From positions 72,814,301 to 72,878,300 of the forward strand of contig NW_023604295.1 of NCBI RefSeq assembly GCF_014898055.3: 64,000 nt of DNA. The letters are read 5' to 3'. Origin of the DNA: Talpa occidentalis. Its lineage: Eukaryota; Chordata; Mammalia; Eulipotyphla; Talpidae. Made by a program: the position numbers and the translations under genes. Shown piece by piece: positions 21,769 to 33,475 of the stretch (positions within the stretch are counted from its first letter, which is position 1; each line of letters begins with the position of its first letter). A model generated the notes under the pieces. The model saw nothing but the letters and a program-made list of their open reading frames with translations. It did no database searches and had not been told where the DNA came from.

Positions 21769-22916
21769 TTCTTAGTAGTCTAGAAATTGAAAGGAAACTA
21801 AGTTTTATTTTGAATACATTTTAAGAAATAAACCAAGGGATAGATGAACAGTTAACCTCTGTCACTCAGAACTAAAACTCAAGATATGCATGGCTTTGAA
21901 TTTTTAAAACTATGAGAATATAGTGAACTAACTCAATTAAATATAGAACAAAATAAAGGCATATTAATGAAATAGTTTCTAATATTTATCAAACGAAATA
22001 AAATTGGGATTGACAATGAAAGAAAAGAGTCATTATATTAACCTAATCCACAAATAGACTAAGAGATTCAAATATATAAATTAAATATTATGGTAGGGGA
22101 TATTGTGAAATTATTAGAAATGGAAAATATTTTGTAATGTGTTACTATGAACAATCATTTAGAAAGTACATGTTGATTACAGGAATGCAGCATTACTAAT
22201 GGATTATCATTTGCTTATATTGTCATCTGTTTTATAAACATTTATTCACTAACATTTGCTTATTGAGATAAGGAGCAGTCATAACAAAAGTTTTTCAAAT
22301 ACTTAGAAATACATACCTATTAGTCCTCAGTGTAGTAGTTTGAATATCAAAATGTGTATTGTAAGTAAAGAGAATCATAAAGAAGAATGTCCTGTATCAT
22401 TTACTCAGAAATCCAAAAAATAATAATAGAACATTATTTAGAGGACAAAGAAAAAAATAACCAAAATATTAATTCAGTTATTATATTTCAATGAAATTTA
22501 TTTAAGTTCTGAATAGGTTGTACTGAATTCTACTCTATTTATTTATTTTCTTTGAGTATACCTGAGCTTTGTTAGAATATATTTGGGATAGTGATGTTTA
22601 ATTCTTAAGATATTTTATTTCTCCAGAATTCCAGATAAAACTATGTCATTCTTTTATATTTTATTACAATAGGTTTATAATACTATTTGTATGTTGCCAA
22701 GGTCATTAAAACCTTGACTTTCCTAGGGAAAAAAAAAGAGCTATTGCATAATTTAAAGTTGCCTGAGGGTAACTCATTTATGTATTATGTCTGCACTTAC
22801 CTAATGTTCAGAATTAATAATTTGCCTGTTAGTTTTCTTTTCACAAAACTTTGTTTCTTCTTTTTTTAAAAGTTAATAGTTGAAGTTAGATGATAGAGTA
22901 TATAAATTAGTTTTAC
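21769..22916. other. Single-copy sequence, no gene seen
   Basis: 1.1 kb, very AT-rich. No repeat or gene supported. Confidence 0.5.
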
Positions 22917-22929
22917 AATAAATAATCCA

Positions 22930-23200
22930 GGGGCCTCCCTGGGTTAAAGTCATAGCATATCAAGATTTCCCAGCCACTACAGCAGGTGTTTGATCCCTGG
23001 CTGGCCAGGGAGCTAACCCACATGGTGCTGCATACCTCTCCTGTCTCATCTACTGCTCCCCTTAACAGTGAATATCAGTAGATCTGCCTCTTCTGCTCCC
23101 CACTTTGTCCCTGGTGAATCCTCTCACCCCGCCCCTGCACCTCTGTCCAACACCCCAATTCTTGTATGCATAAATAAGTAAATCTTTAAAAAGTAATAAA
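22930..23200 (+). mobile_element. 64k-SINE, older subfamily, A box deleted
   Basis: GGGGCCTCCCTGGGTTAAAGTC: the GTGGCGCAGGG segment carrying the A box is missing. The rest is typical, ending TTCTTGTATGCATAAATAAGTAAATC. AATAAATAATC occurs at 22917-22927 and 23203-23213, a probable TSD in A-rich DNA. Confidence 0.93.
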
Positions 23201-23213
23201 TGAATAAATAATC

Positions 23214-23910
23214 TAAGAAAATGTGTATTACATATCAATATAGTAGACATATAATACTAAATATAACATTTATATTTAGATTTAAACAGAGAATGCTTAT
23301 CTTATATTGTCAAAAGGCTCATCATTTAAAATTAGTGGTCCCTGAAAGTTTAACAAATTCCTCATTAAATTGACCTTCAGCATGCTATATATTATATAAC
23401 AAGTTGAAATTTATGATTCCATCTTAAACCTCATTTTATAGGAAAAATTTTATGCCCTAGCAATTTTAATATATTATTTTAATAATCTTTGAGGAAACTA
23501 TCATGAACTATTTAAACATAATAGAAACCACTAAATGTCGTATGTCTCATTCTATAATCACATTTAAAAAACAGGAAAATTTTAATTGTTTCTTAGAGTT
23601 TTCTCCCAAGCCTTTAAATTTGTATGGAAAAAATACAGTTGTTGCAAGTTCTGCTCTGTTGTTACATAGTTATTCAAGGCCTATAACTTGAACCACAAAT
23701 TGAATAAGTAAATCATATTGCCTGAAGTTTATGTGATTAGTTCTATACATGTAAAATTATCATAAGATTTTCTATTTTACCTCATAAATCTATTATTTAA
23801 AAGTCTTAGGTGAGATCTCACATTGAAATAACAATGCCTTCATGTATGCAATACTGAGAAATCATACACTTAGAAATAACATTCCTTCTTTTCAAATATG
23901 TGTATATAAG
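23214..23910. other. Single-copy sequence, no gene seen
   Basis: AT-rich, with nothing supportable. Confidence 0.5.
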
Positions 23911-23975
<65 letters not shown>

Positions 23976-23976
23976 T
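23911..23976. repeat. (TCTA)n tetranucleotide array
   Basis: About 16 uninterrupted TCTA units. Uninterrupted length makes length polymorphism likely. Confidence 0.97.
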
Positions 23977-24059
23977 CCTTTTGAACACAGGCATAGTAAT
24001 CACATCCTAGGAAACATTTTCTCTAATGGTACTTAACTAATCCATGGCTGAAGCCAAAG

Positions 24060-24690
24060 ACTGTCACAAGTGGAGGCCCCTAGAAGGAGGTGCTGGGAGG
24101 ATAAATAGCCCCAGGTGAAATTGGAACAAAGTATCAGTGGGGGTGGAGACTGATAGGAAATACAAGGGACTGCAGAAACAGTCCCCAGGATTAAGCATCC
24201 CGGATTTTAGTGTTTCTGAATCTTCAGCAATTCCAGGGTCTGCCATCTCTGCCCTCACCCTGCCCATCTTCGAGAGGGCTGTTGTGGCCTCTAAAGGACA
24301 CAGAGAGGCTTTGTAAGGTCAGGAATGGTCACGGAGCAGGTTTTCTATGATCCCATGCAGACGGGGTAAAGGAGGAGAGAGTCCTGGAGACCTTGGCGGC
24401 GGTTTTCAGCCTTTTATTGGGATTTACTGGGTACATGGCAGGTAGGGGTGCTGGGGGGCCCAGAGGCTGGCAGGTCTCCCAGCCCCCAGCAAGTCTTCAC
24501 TCTTTCTGGGCTCTCCGGCGTTCTCTCTGCTTCTGCTGGTGTCCCCGTGTCACCGCCCTTAAAAGCCCAGTCTTGGCCCAGGTGAATCCCATCTACCTAT
24601 GCCCACACCCTATTCCAGGTGCCCACCATCAGGCGTGTATTCAGGACCGCAGGATTCCATCATCTATCCTAATGGTGAGAGGGCAGAAAA
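24060..24690 (-). other. GC-richer block, possible 3' end of a gene or pseudogene
   Basis: Base composition rises sharply against the AT-rich background. On the minus strand a frame ends QQKQRERRRAQKE-stop (codons 24538 down to 24497), and 80 nt later there is AATAAA (24418-24413). That is a plausible basic C-terminus, 3' UTR and poly(A) signal. The upstream frame is closed by an in-frame stop near 24590, and I cannot identify the protein. It could be a terminal exon, an unprocessed pseudogene fragment, or chance within a retroviral or other repeat. Confidence 0.3.
24413..24418 (-). promoter_or_regulatory. Possible poly(A) signal AATAAA
   Basis: TTTATT on the plus strand, 80 nt beyond the stop of the basic C-terminal frame described for the surrounding block. 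No downstream poly(A) tract, so this is not a processed copy ending here. Confidence 0.3.
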
Positions 24691-24704
24691 ACCTGATACT
24701 TTTT

Positions 24705-24932
24705 AAAGATTTAACAAGCACTGGGTACAGTCAGAAGTGCGGGAGGGTGAGAGAATTCACCAGAGCCAGAGCAGGGAGTAGAGAAGGCAGACTGACGAAG
24801 TACACTGCTGAGGGGAGCAGCGGGAATCTGTGCACCATGTGGGACCCTCCGGCCGGGGATCGAACCAGTGCTGCAGAGGCTGCGGGCAGCTTCGCAACCC
24901 AGCACTCAACCACTGTGCCACCGGGGAGGCCC
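24705..24932 (-). mobile_element. 64k-SINE, young, internally shortened, 17-bp TSD
   Basis: Complement of the young class (CAAGCACTGGGTACAGTCAG), but only about 228 bp. The B-box region reads CCGGCCGGGGATCGAACC with the CACCGG block largely missing, part of the body is lost and the tail is very short. AAACCTGATACTTTTTA is perfectly duplicated at 24689-24705 and 24933-24949, so the insertion is recent. The 247-codon frame at 24393-25136 runs through it and is not a gene. Confidence 0.96.
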
Positions 24933-24955
24933 AAACCTGATACTTTTTACCTTAC

Positions 24956-25058
24956 CTTACAGGCTTCTAGAGGCCAACCTCAGAGAAGAAAGTTCAGATG
25001 CATTGCTCCTAGCCAAGCAACTGAAACTGTTCCCAGCTTTGCCGCTGTTACCTATGGC
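24956..25058 (-). other. Weak candidate exon
   Basis: On the minus strand a pyrimidine-rich tract TCTTTTCCTTTTCCTTCCAG (ending 25059) precedes a 103-nt open segment that ends CTGTAAG, followed by GTAAGG (24955-24950). The pair looks like acceptor and donor sites. It lies upstream, on the same strand, of the possible terminal exon near 24.5 kb. No protein family recognised; chance is quite possible. Confidence 0.2.
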
Positions 25059-25560
25059 CTGGAAGGAAAAGGAAAAGACCAGGAGATGGGCGCCTCCCTG
25101 AACTGCATGAGTGTGGGCCGCCTGTTGGCTGGTTAGGCCGCTGCAGCAGTTGTTTTGAGTATCAGTCTTCTGGTGCTGGGCTAGCACATTTCAGTAGCTC
25201 TGGGTGAGCATCTCCTCTTGTGTTATCTGCTATCTTAGTGAGTTGGGTCTAGGCCTCTAGACTGGCTGCAATTTGCTACAGGCCCTCAGTGTCAGGAAGA
25301 CACCATTTTGGGAGCCTTTGTGTTTAGGAGTTTAAAACACTGGGTGAGGTAAATGGCCATTTGTGGCCTCAGTAATTTTTGTTTCCTTAGTTTGTTAAAT
25401 AAATCCATTATTTTTGTTCTCTGAACCTGAGTAGTTTTGCAATTGTGCATGTGGGAGAAGAACTGAGAACCAATGAACTACTTGGACACTGTCCTTGGCG
25501 TTGTAGTGCCCCTTACTGCCTTGTATCACTTATATATTAAATCTTGGGTAAAAATGTGTT
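25059..25560. other. Unassigned block, possibly LTR-derived
   Basis: Moderately GC-rich, with AATAAA near 25399 on the plus strand followed by TTTTTGTTCTCTGAACC. This could be the R-U5 part of an old LTR, but no termini are visible. Confidence 0.25.
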
Positions 25561-26119
25561 TCAGATTCTCTATGTTATTTTCCCTGAACTATCTTTAATG
25601 GTCTGAAGCAGAATTTAACCAAAACCTGTATAAATTCAGAGCATAATTCAGGTTATACTCATTTGAGGAAAAAAAAAAAAGGACCCTTTTTTATCTGCTA
25701 ATATACTGTCATCTCAGTAGTATTTTGAATTAGTGAATGGAAGGAAATTATGAAGATAATTATGTGCTTCATTTCTATCCTCAAGGCAAGATCTCATCCA
25801 GAGAAAAACAAGAGAATTGCTTTCTCTAAAATTGAATGGGAAAACATACAAACCCCTCCAAAACATCAGTGCTTATATTCAAGGGCATCCTCTATTATCT
25901 TGTATAAGTTTCCTACTCTATGTCTATACATATTTTACTGGGCTTTGTGAAAAGCAAAACCATTTTGGATTTCATGAAAGAACTCCAAATGGTTTCTGAA
26001 ATACTTCCCAAACTAAGTCACTTCCAGCTGCTACCTGTTATACATGAAAAGTATAATTGGGCTTTACCTTCTTTCATAACTAATGTTCTATCTCTAGTCT
26101 CGTCATCATCAAACATTTA
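25561..26119. other. Single-copy sequence, no gene seen
   Basis: AT-rich. Overlapping small frames at 25750-26120 have no recognisable content. Confidence 0.5.
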
Positions 26120-27845
26120 AACTTCTCTAGCAAGCTGTTTTAGGTCAAACTCTTTTTTTCCCTATTTCTAGGAGTTTCTCATCTAATCTATGTTTTGTTC
26201 TTACCACTCCAGTGTGATCGCTCTTGTTGAAGTCAAAAATGGTTTATGTATCTTATTTAACTTTTTTGTAGCATTTAATACTTTTAGCATGGCCTTTCTT
26301 TTGTCTTGTTTTCTATGACTTCGACTTTCCTGATGTTTTTCCTGCATCCCTGGCTATTGTTATTGGTTTGCTCCCTTTAACCTTCTCAAACTAGCAAATG
26401 TATATTCAAGTTCTTTTAGATTTGATCTGGAGCATGTTTCTTTGTTGCTATTTTTGCTCTCTGGACAATTTCAACCACATTCGGAGATTCAATGGGAATC
26501 TATTGCTCCACACTTATTTATAACGTAGGCCACTTTCTGAGCTTCAACTCATATTTATCTACTCTATATCCAACATGTCCATTGGATATTATATATGAAC
26601 CTTAAGTGGAATATATTCAAAACAGAATGCATGATCTTAACTGTTTTGTAACTCTTCCAGTATTTTCTTTTTTTTTAATAATATATATATATATTTTTTA
26701 AGATTTATTTATTTATACAAGCACTGGGTACAGTCAGAAGCCCGGGCAGGTGAGAGAATTCACCGAGCCCGCGGGGAGCAGAGAAGGCAGAAGGACCGAA
26801 GTACACTGTTGAGGGGAGCAGCGGGCGGCAGGAGAGGTTTGCGCCCATGTGGGACCCTCCTCCAGTGGCCGGGGAGAAGCCGGGGATCGAACCGGCACTG
26901 CAGAGGCTACGAGCAGCTTCACAACCCAGTGCTCAACCGCTGCACCACGGGGGAGGCCCTCTTCCAGTATTTTCAATATCAAAGAAATTTCATGGCCAGA
27001 AAAACAAGTGCCAAAGTAGAAATATGGAAGGGAAGGCATCTTTGACATTACCTCTTTTATCTACATTCTCCCCAGAATATTTTATCAATAACATTTGCAG
27101 ATTTTATTCATTAAATTTTTTTCAATGTTTGTGGTTCTTCCATAATCTTTTTGACAACTCTTAATTATTTAATGATATCTAAACTGTATTCCAGAAAAGT
27201 CCATCAACTGGTCTTTTTCCTCTTTCAACTGAAATTCTTCCTTTCACAACAATTTCACTGTGATCTTTTGCAACTAAAATGCTAACCATGCCATTTGCTA
27301 TTCAACCACAAACTCATGCATGTAAAGTCTAAAATCCTTTATTGACTTTGCAGGATCCTTAAATACCAAAACCTTAACATGGTCTATAAGTTATCTCATG
27401 AGTTAAGTCCTTCAATTCATCTTTAGTTCCATATCTCCTTAATATTTCTTTATTTGCTGACTTCAACTGTATAAGGTCAGTTTCTCAAATGCTCACTGCT
27501 CCCATGAGCTGTTTCGTTGTTACATGTTACATGTATTGTCTACTTTGCCTGAAATGTTCACTTTCTTTTCACTGAGTCAAATAAAATTCTTATTCACTCC
27601 AAAATCAGTACATATTTCCTCACAAAATATCTTCCTTTATCCCTCATAACACATAGATCATTATATGTTCCCAGATTTTTCTGAACATCATTTTTATACT
27701 TTGTGTCAAGTTGTTGTGAAATTGTTATATCCCTTCCACTAGGATGTGAACTCCATGGTGAAAAGGGGAAAGCTGTATTTTCTCTGCCTAGAACCATGTC
27801 CTGAGCATAATGGATAGCCATCAAATTGAGAATTGATATTTTTAC
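26120..27845 (+). mobile_element. LINE-2 (L2) remnant, split by a SINE
   Basis: Diverged but colinear L2-like phrases: CAACATGTCC...AAAACAGAATGCATGATCTT near 26570-26640, GAAATTCTTCCTTTCAC and TTTGCCTGAAATGTTCACTTTC mid-way, and near the 3' end TTCCACTAGGATGTGAACTCCATGG...TCTCTGCCTAGAACCATG...GAGCATAATGG. The 26668-26958 SINE interrupts it. Start uncertain. Confidence 0.5.
26668..26958 (-). mobile_element. 64k-SINE, young subfamily, perfect 16-bp TSD
   Basis: T- and TA-rich tail at the left, ACAAGCACTGGGTACAGTC, body, GGATCGAACCGG and CACGGGGGAGG end. CTCTTCCAGTATTTTC is exactly duplicated at 26652-26667 and 26959-26974. Confidence 0.97.
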
Positions 27846-28830
27846 TCTGGAAAAAACCTTATGAACCTCTGAATAAGGGAATACCTAGAGCACAGCTGTA
27901 ATGTCACAAAACAAACCCTCAGATTGACTTGCAGCTGATGTTGTACAAGCACTCTAGAAATTATCAAATTGTTGGGATAGTTTCAAGTATACCCAGGATA
28001 CTGATAATAAAATCCTTGGCATCTGGTTTATTAAAGATCAGCCTGGTCCTTCTAATCCAGTGAGAAAACTGCTGGAGAGAAAGATCCTCCAAGTGTAAAC
28101 TACAGACAAATTGTCAAGCTCTGTGGATTTCACAATGAAACGTTACACTTATGCTCACCAGATGATGGTATATAAGGAGATTTATTCAGTTATTCCAGAG
28201 GTCATGGCATACTTTCAAAAGACAATAGTCAGGCTTGGAATGCCATATCCAGAGTACTTAAGAGTTTGTCATCAGCTCCTAGTCCTAAGGAATTTTGAAA
28301 ATGTACAGGTTAAGCAAGTGATTAAGAATAGGAAATGAGGTGATCCTTCTTATTCTATGCTAATTTTTCATTAAACATAAAACAATAGCAATTAAAAATT
28401 CTATATATGAAATATTGGAACATCTAAAGAAATAGTACTGTTGTTGAAAGACTTATATATTGTAGAATTCTTAGATATTCAGATTGACCAATATCACTCT
28501 CCGCAGATCCAAGATACATAAACTTAGCTACATATATAGATGAAGGGGTTTCAAATTCTAATAATTTTATTGATATTTATTTGTTTAATTTTAGGTGTAT
28601 AATTGTTTTCCTTGAAATTTCTTTTCTAAGGCAGTTTATTATTCTGTAAGGGATGTTTATTAAAAAAATTCTCAGGAAATATCTGAAAGATATCATATTA
28701 CAAAGAAATTGGTAGGACAGTCTGATGAAGGAGTATACTTTTTCAATGGAAAACATATCAGATATAAGTCGTTTCTTTTTTTTTTTTTTCCAGAGAGAGA
28801 GAGAATGTAATGAGGGCAGGTCCCCTCAGT
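27846..28830. other. Single-copy sequence with one unrecognised short frame
   Basis: A 75-codon plus-strand frame at 28111-28338 (MSSSVDFTMKRYTYAHQMM...) is not repeat-derived as far as I can see. It has no family motif, no upstream exon and no poly(A) context that I can support. The rest is AT-rich single-copy DNA with a T tract at 28779-28790. Confidence 0.4.
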
Positions 28831-29100
28831 ATTTTTTTTAAAAAGATTTATTTATTTATACAAGCACTGGGTTACAGGACAGAGGCATGGGAGGCTGGGA
28901 GAATTCACCAGAGACAGAGCAGGGAGCAAAACAGGCAGAAGGACCGAAGACACTACTGAGGGGAGCAGCGGGCGAGGCAGGAGAGGTCTGCTGTGCCATG
29001 TGGGTATCTCTCTGGCTAGTCAGGAATTGAACAGGCACTGCAGAGGCTGTGGAAAGCTTCACATCACTGCGCTCAACCCGCTGCACCACTGGGGAGACCC
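28831..29100 (-). mobile_element. 64k-SINE
   Basis: Complement with TTATACAAGCACTGGGTTACAGGAC (intermediate 3' end), ACTACTGAGGGGAGCAGCGGGC, GGAATTGAACAGG B box and CACTGGGGAGACC end. The flanks share only a short CAGTATT, so the TSD is weak. Confidence 0.93.
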
Positions 29101-31865
29101 ATCTCCAGTATTATTAGGTCATTAGTAAATGATAGAGAAACCAACACACCCATAACTGCATAACAATAGAATATGCTTATGTTTCTGCTGAATGTCTTGA
29201 TCGAACTGTCTATCTATATATCAATCTGTTTATCTACCTATCTTTTTCTCTGTCATCTATCATTTACACCTGAATATTTATGGCAGAATGACAAGGCCAA
29301 TTTATGGCTTGGCTCTGTATTTTTTTTTTTTTTGCTTGTTATGGCCCTATTGTACTTTTTTGCTGTTTTTTATTATATTTTTCTATTTTCATAACAATGG
29401 CCTGTGAAAACTGTTTAATTCTAGGATAGTGGAGTTTTGTCAATTTTGAAGCTAGAAGCCACGGAAGATAAAGAGTAACCCTTAGCAGTAGGCAAATGAA
29501 GGATTTGATTTTCTCATTTGGATAAATGGGGAAATAATGACCCAACTAGGTTTGAGAGTAAACTAAAATATTGGGACAGAATGCTTACAAGATAGTTGTA
29601 ATTATAGATTCCATATTATCATGGTGTTACTGTATGTAGGATAACAACTTTATCTATTTATCCAAAGCACATAGCCAAACATGCCGTGAAACTGAGATGT
29701 GTCTATTTGGATAAATAAAGTTTGTATTTATAAACCACCTGGGATTAAGAGTATTCACATTTTCAAATTTCCCAAAAGATACTAAAAAATAGAGAAATAG
29801 TCAATCACATGGAGTCAGAAAGTATGATTATTCATTACCCCATATGTGCTCACATCACATTGGTCCCCAAACCAGGGGTACTGACATGTAGGAGGTTACA
29901 GTCTGAAAAACTTAGGAGAGTCTAAAAATCACTATCAATCAAAAGGTAGTTGGGAAGATAAGCAGAGTGAAATACATTCTCAAAAAACTGATTTGATAAA
30001 CTTAACATGAATTGTTTTTAAGACAATATTTCGGAATAACAAAATATTCTATACCAGAAGTTTCAATCTGTCAAATTTATCATTAACACTTGTATCCCCT
30101 CTTCAAATGTCCAGAGAAGTTATGTTCTTTTTCATATAATATGCTTCCTATTTACACTCATAGCTTCATTGTTGTCTGTGACTAAATATTGGTTCATTGT
30201 TTCAGAAGAATTGTACTTTTAAACTCTTTCTTACTCAGAATACCAAGTACATAATTTGTGCTTAATAAATGCAATCTGATTGACAGGTTTAGATGTCTCT
30301 ATCAGCATGGCCCTATAGAGTAATGACAGATGACACAGACATTTGGCAATGCGTCCATGGCAAGCTGAAAAAATCAATAGAAAACCAGCACTTCCATTAG
30401 GAAATAAATAAACAAAATAAATCACTGGTAAGATCTTTTAGATTTGAGGTCCTGAGCTCTAGGATCCTGGGAAATAAATTTTCAGTTGTATACCAAAGAG
30501 ATTATGTTATTGAGGATGCTATCAAGATGTGTTTTGCTAGCTTTTGTTTTATTTGTCTCTCCTCTAAAGCCTGTTGATAAGACAAATATCTCAGAATTAC
30601 TGAGGGAAAAAAGAGAGAACCAGGCCAAATTTCCTAATATCTGTCTCAATTAAGAAGAAACTTTGAAATGACTTTGCAATTAAGACCTCGAGTCTGATTT
30701 TTCTAAGCACAGTTGGATGTAGGAAGGAACACAAAGGGCAAAAATCTTCTATTCTTACTGAATTGGCCTTAGCAACCACTGCTCATTTGTGCTGGTTTTT
30801 GCTCTCTTTGAACATTCAAAAATATTTTAAGATCTAGAGGCTGGGAGATTGATGTTAACTGTAGGTTTCCACATTATTTTCCAGGTCTCTTTTAATGTCA
30901 GTAAGCACCTGGTGCTCTTGGCATGGCTCTCAGAACCAGCCTACTTTGCGCCCTGTATTGTGACTTCCTGCACTATTTTCATTTGCCATATTTGTTAGCC
31001 CACAAGCTTTGATCACTAGTTGGGCACCCAACCTTCTCTTGAGTGATGACATAGCCCGTACAGAGCATGTGGTCGATTGACTGCCACTAAAGAATCTCTC
31101 AGAAAATAGCAGACTCTGTACAAGATTCTTGGGAAGGAAATCTTTTAGCCAGGTAATTAAAAAACCTGTTTGTTTGATGGCACATTACTCTTCTCCAAAA
31201 ACAGGGAGTAATAACTTATTTAGACCTCTAGGCAAACATAAACACAGGTCCACTTCCAGATCAGACCCCACGTGCCATCTCTCCATGTGATACAGGTGTC
31301 TGGGGTTTGTATTATATCTGAACCATCATGCTTTCTCCTGAAATGTTGAAATCAGTTGTTTTACTTTTCTCCAAATCAAACAAGGCTTTAAAGTGATTAT
31401 TTTAAACATTTTATTCATGTGTTTTTATTAAAATTACCTAGTTGCCTAAATATTTAAATCCAAAGAATTTAAGAAGCAATCGTGTCCTCATGTAGAACTT
31501 ACTGATAATAATTTTCAAAGATATGCAGAATTTTAAATGTAACACTATCCTTATACCTAATTCTAATCCCAATCCTATTATAGACTAGTAGAGAGATGGA
31601 AAATCTTTTTTACTTGGATAAGTAAAATTATATTTTAAAACAACTAAAGCTATAAGTCTTTTTGTGTTATAAGCTGGAGATACAGGGTCAGTAACAAAGA
31701 AAGCTGTTTCTTCATAGAGCATGATGATTTATAAACGTGGTGTTATAAAATTATTTAACCTTATATTTTAATTTTAACCATCTTTTGAACACTGTTTTCT
31801 AATTCCTAAGCATGACCAGAATTCTCTTCATCCCTATTTTGATGGTTTTTTACCTTGTACTTATA
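29101..31865. other. Mostly single-copy sequence, no gene seen
   Basis: 2.8 kb. It holds a degenerate TATC-rich stretch near 29208-29265, a T tract at 29321-29333 and a MIR-like tail at 30237-30289. GGTCCCCAAACCAGGGGTAC near 29862-29881 vaguely recalls a hAT-type non-autonomous end but is unsupported. Confidence 0.45.
30237..30289 (+). mobile_element. MIR-family 3' tail fragment
   Basis: AAGTACATAATTTGTGCTTAATAAATGCAATCTGATTGACAG resembles the MIR end GCACATAGTAGGTGCTCAATAAATG. Very short. Confidence 0.4.
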
Positions 31866-32165
31866 ATAAAATGTTTATAGGAAAGTGAAAAATAACTTCA
31901 TATTTCTAACTCAAATATGAACATTTTTTTCTTCTTTTTCTTTCTTTCTTTTCTTTTCTTTTTTTTTTTTTTGAAGTACCATTGGTTTATATCCTTGTAG
32001 TGTTTTGGAAGTATAGGATTCCCCCTCAGGTGTAGTCACCTTAGCTTTCCCATTACTGAAGCAGCAAAGCACCATAGACATCAAACAATCCATTGTGCTC
32101 TCTCCACACCCAGTTCTCACCCCTTCTCTCCCACTCCTCCTTGGATGCCTCAGTTCTATGTATAA
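31866..32165 (-). mobile_element. LINE-1 3' UTR end with repeated flank
   Basis: A CT/T-rich tract at 31922-31973 (poly(A) side), then GAAGTACCATTGGTTTATATCC, CCCCCTCAGGTGTAGTCACC and CACCCCTTCTCTCCCACTCC, an L1 3' UTR complement. The part from 31866 through CAGGTGTAGTC also resembles 32871-33043, including the segment beyond the T tract. Confidence 0.7.
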
Positions 32166-32870
32166 ACACATTTTATAGTTTAAATCAACTAAGATTAAAA
32201 ACAAATGAAAGCCAATTTTTTATTACAAAAAAATTTTTACAAAAATTTTTACGAATTTTTCAACAATAGGTACTGCCAGACAATAATGGAATACTAATGT
32301 ATAAAATGTTTGTTACCATGTTTGCTCTTATTTTGCACACCACTTAGCTACAACTGTTGTAATCTAGAGAAAAATACGTGATAGATTAATGAATAGTAAA
32401 ATAGCTAAATAACTAAAATAGTACAGCAAGTAGGAAGAGTAATAGATCTAATTTGCAAGTTGGATATGCAACTGGATATTAGAGAGCAGTATGTAATTAT
32501 TAAGGGGAATTTAGATACATGCTAGATACATTGAATAATTATATTAGAAATCATAATTTCCAAATGACATTGTCAGTTCAAGTTCATGGTCTATTTATTA
32601 GAACAACCCTAATTTTAAGTGCTAATTCAATAAATAAGTATGAAAAAGTTGAAAATTCTACTGCTCAAAATATGGTTAAATATAAAGCTGTAGTTGAAAT
32701 AATGTAGTTGAAAATAATTATCAGTTATTTTGTTTAATTATGATGACAGAGCCTGAATGAATTACACATGTTCAGAGATGAGTTCACTTTCAAATTATGA
32801 ATTCATAAGATGCAGCCACTCATATTCTCCTTCACTTTGCCTCATTCAAATAAAAGTTTACTTGATGATA
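32166..32870. other. Single-copy sequence, no gene seen
   Basis: AT-rich, with nothing supportable. Confidence 0.5.
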
Positions 32871-33043
32871 ATAAAAAGTTTGTAGGAACGTGAAGTATCA
32901 GTACAAGTTTCTAACTCAAATATTCTCTTCTCATTTTTTTTTGTTTGTTTTTTGTTTTTTTGTTTTTTAAGTAACATTGGTTTACATCCTTGGTAATGTT
33001 AGGAAGTGAGGCATTCCCTCCTCAGGTGTAGTCAACCTTAGCC
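32871..33043 (-). mobile_element. LINE-1 3' UTR end, second copy of a repeated segment
   Basis: T/TTTG tract at 32934-32967, then AAGTAACATTGGTTTACATCC and CCTCAGGTGTAGTCAACC. The upstream flank ...GTTTCTAACTCAAATAT matches 31.9 kb. Confidence 0.7.
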
Positions 33044-33215
33044 CTTAAATATCAATTGCTAGTGGATGATTAGGAAAAACACACATTGAAACATACTTAA
33101 AAGCTATAATAATAGTTCAATGGTAGAATGTCCTGTTACCTAAAGAAAAAAATGGTGGAAAATTGAAGTTAGATTTAGCTAAAAGCAAATAAATATACTT
33201 AATTCAGAATATATT

Positions 33216-33475
33216 ATTTTTTAATATTTATTTATTTATACAAGCACTGGGGACAGTCAGAAGTGCAGGAGGGTAAGAGAATTCACCAGAGCCAGAGCAA
33301 GTAACAGAATAAGAAGACTGATGAAACACACTGCTGAGGGGAGCAGCGGGCAGGGCAGGAGAGGTCTGTGTGCCATGTGGGACCCTCACTGGAAGCTGGG
33401 GATCAAACCAGTGCTGCAGAGGCTGCGGGGCAGCTTTGCAGCCCAGGGCTCAACCGCTGCGCCACCGTGGAGGCC
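33216..33475 (-). mobile_element. 64k-SINE, young-type 3' end
   Basis: ATACAAGCACTGGGGACAGTC, ACTGCTGAGGGGAGCAGCGGGC, GGGGATCAAACCAGTGCTGCAG and CACCGTGGAGGCCC. CAGAATATATT before and CAGATTATATT after suggest a decayed TSD. Confidence 0.94.

Noticed and set aside
23911..23976. Regularly spaced repeats considered as a CRISPR array
   Set aside because: Simple tetranucleotide array with no spacers; the genome is mammalian.
24393..25136. 247-codon plus-strand frame, one of the longest in the window
   Set aside because: It reads straight through a young minus-strand SINE flanked by an exact 17-bp TSD, so the frame was created by the insertion.
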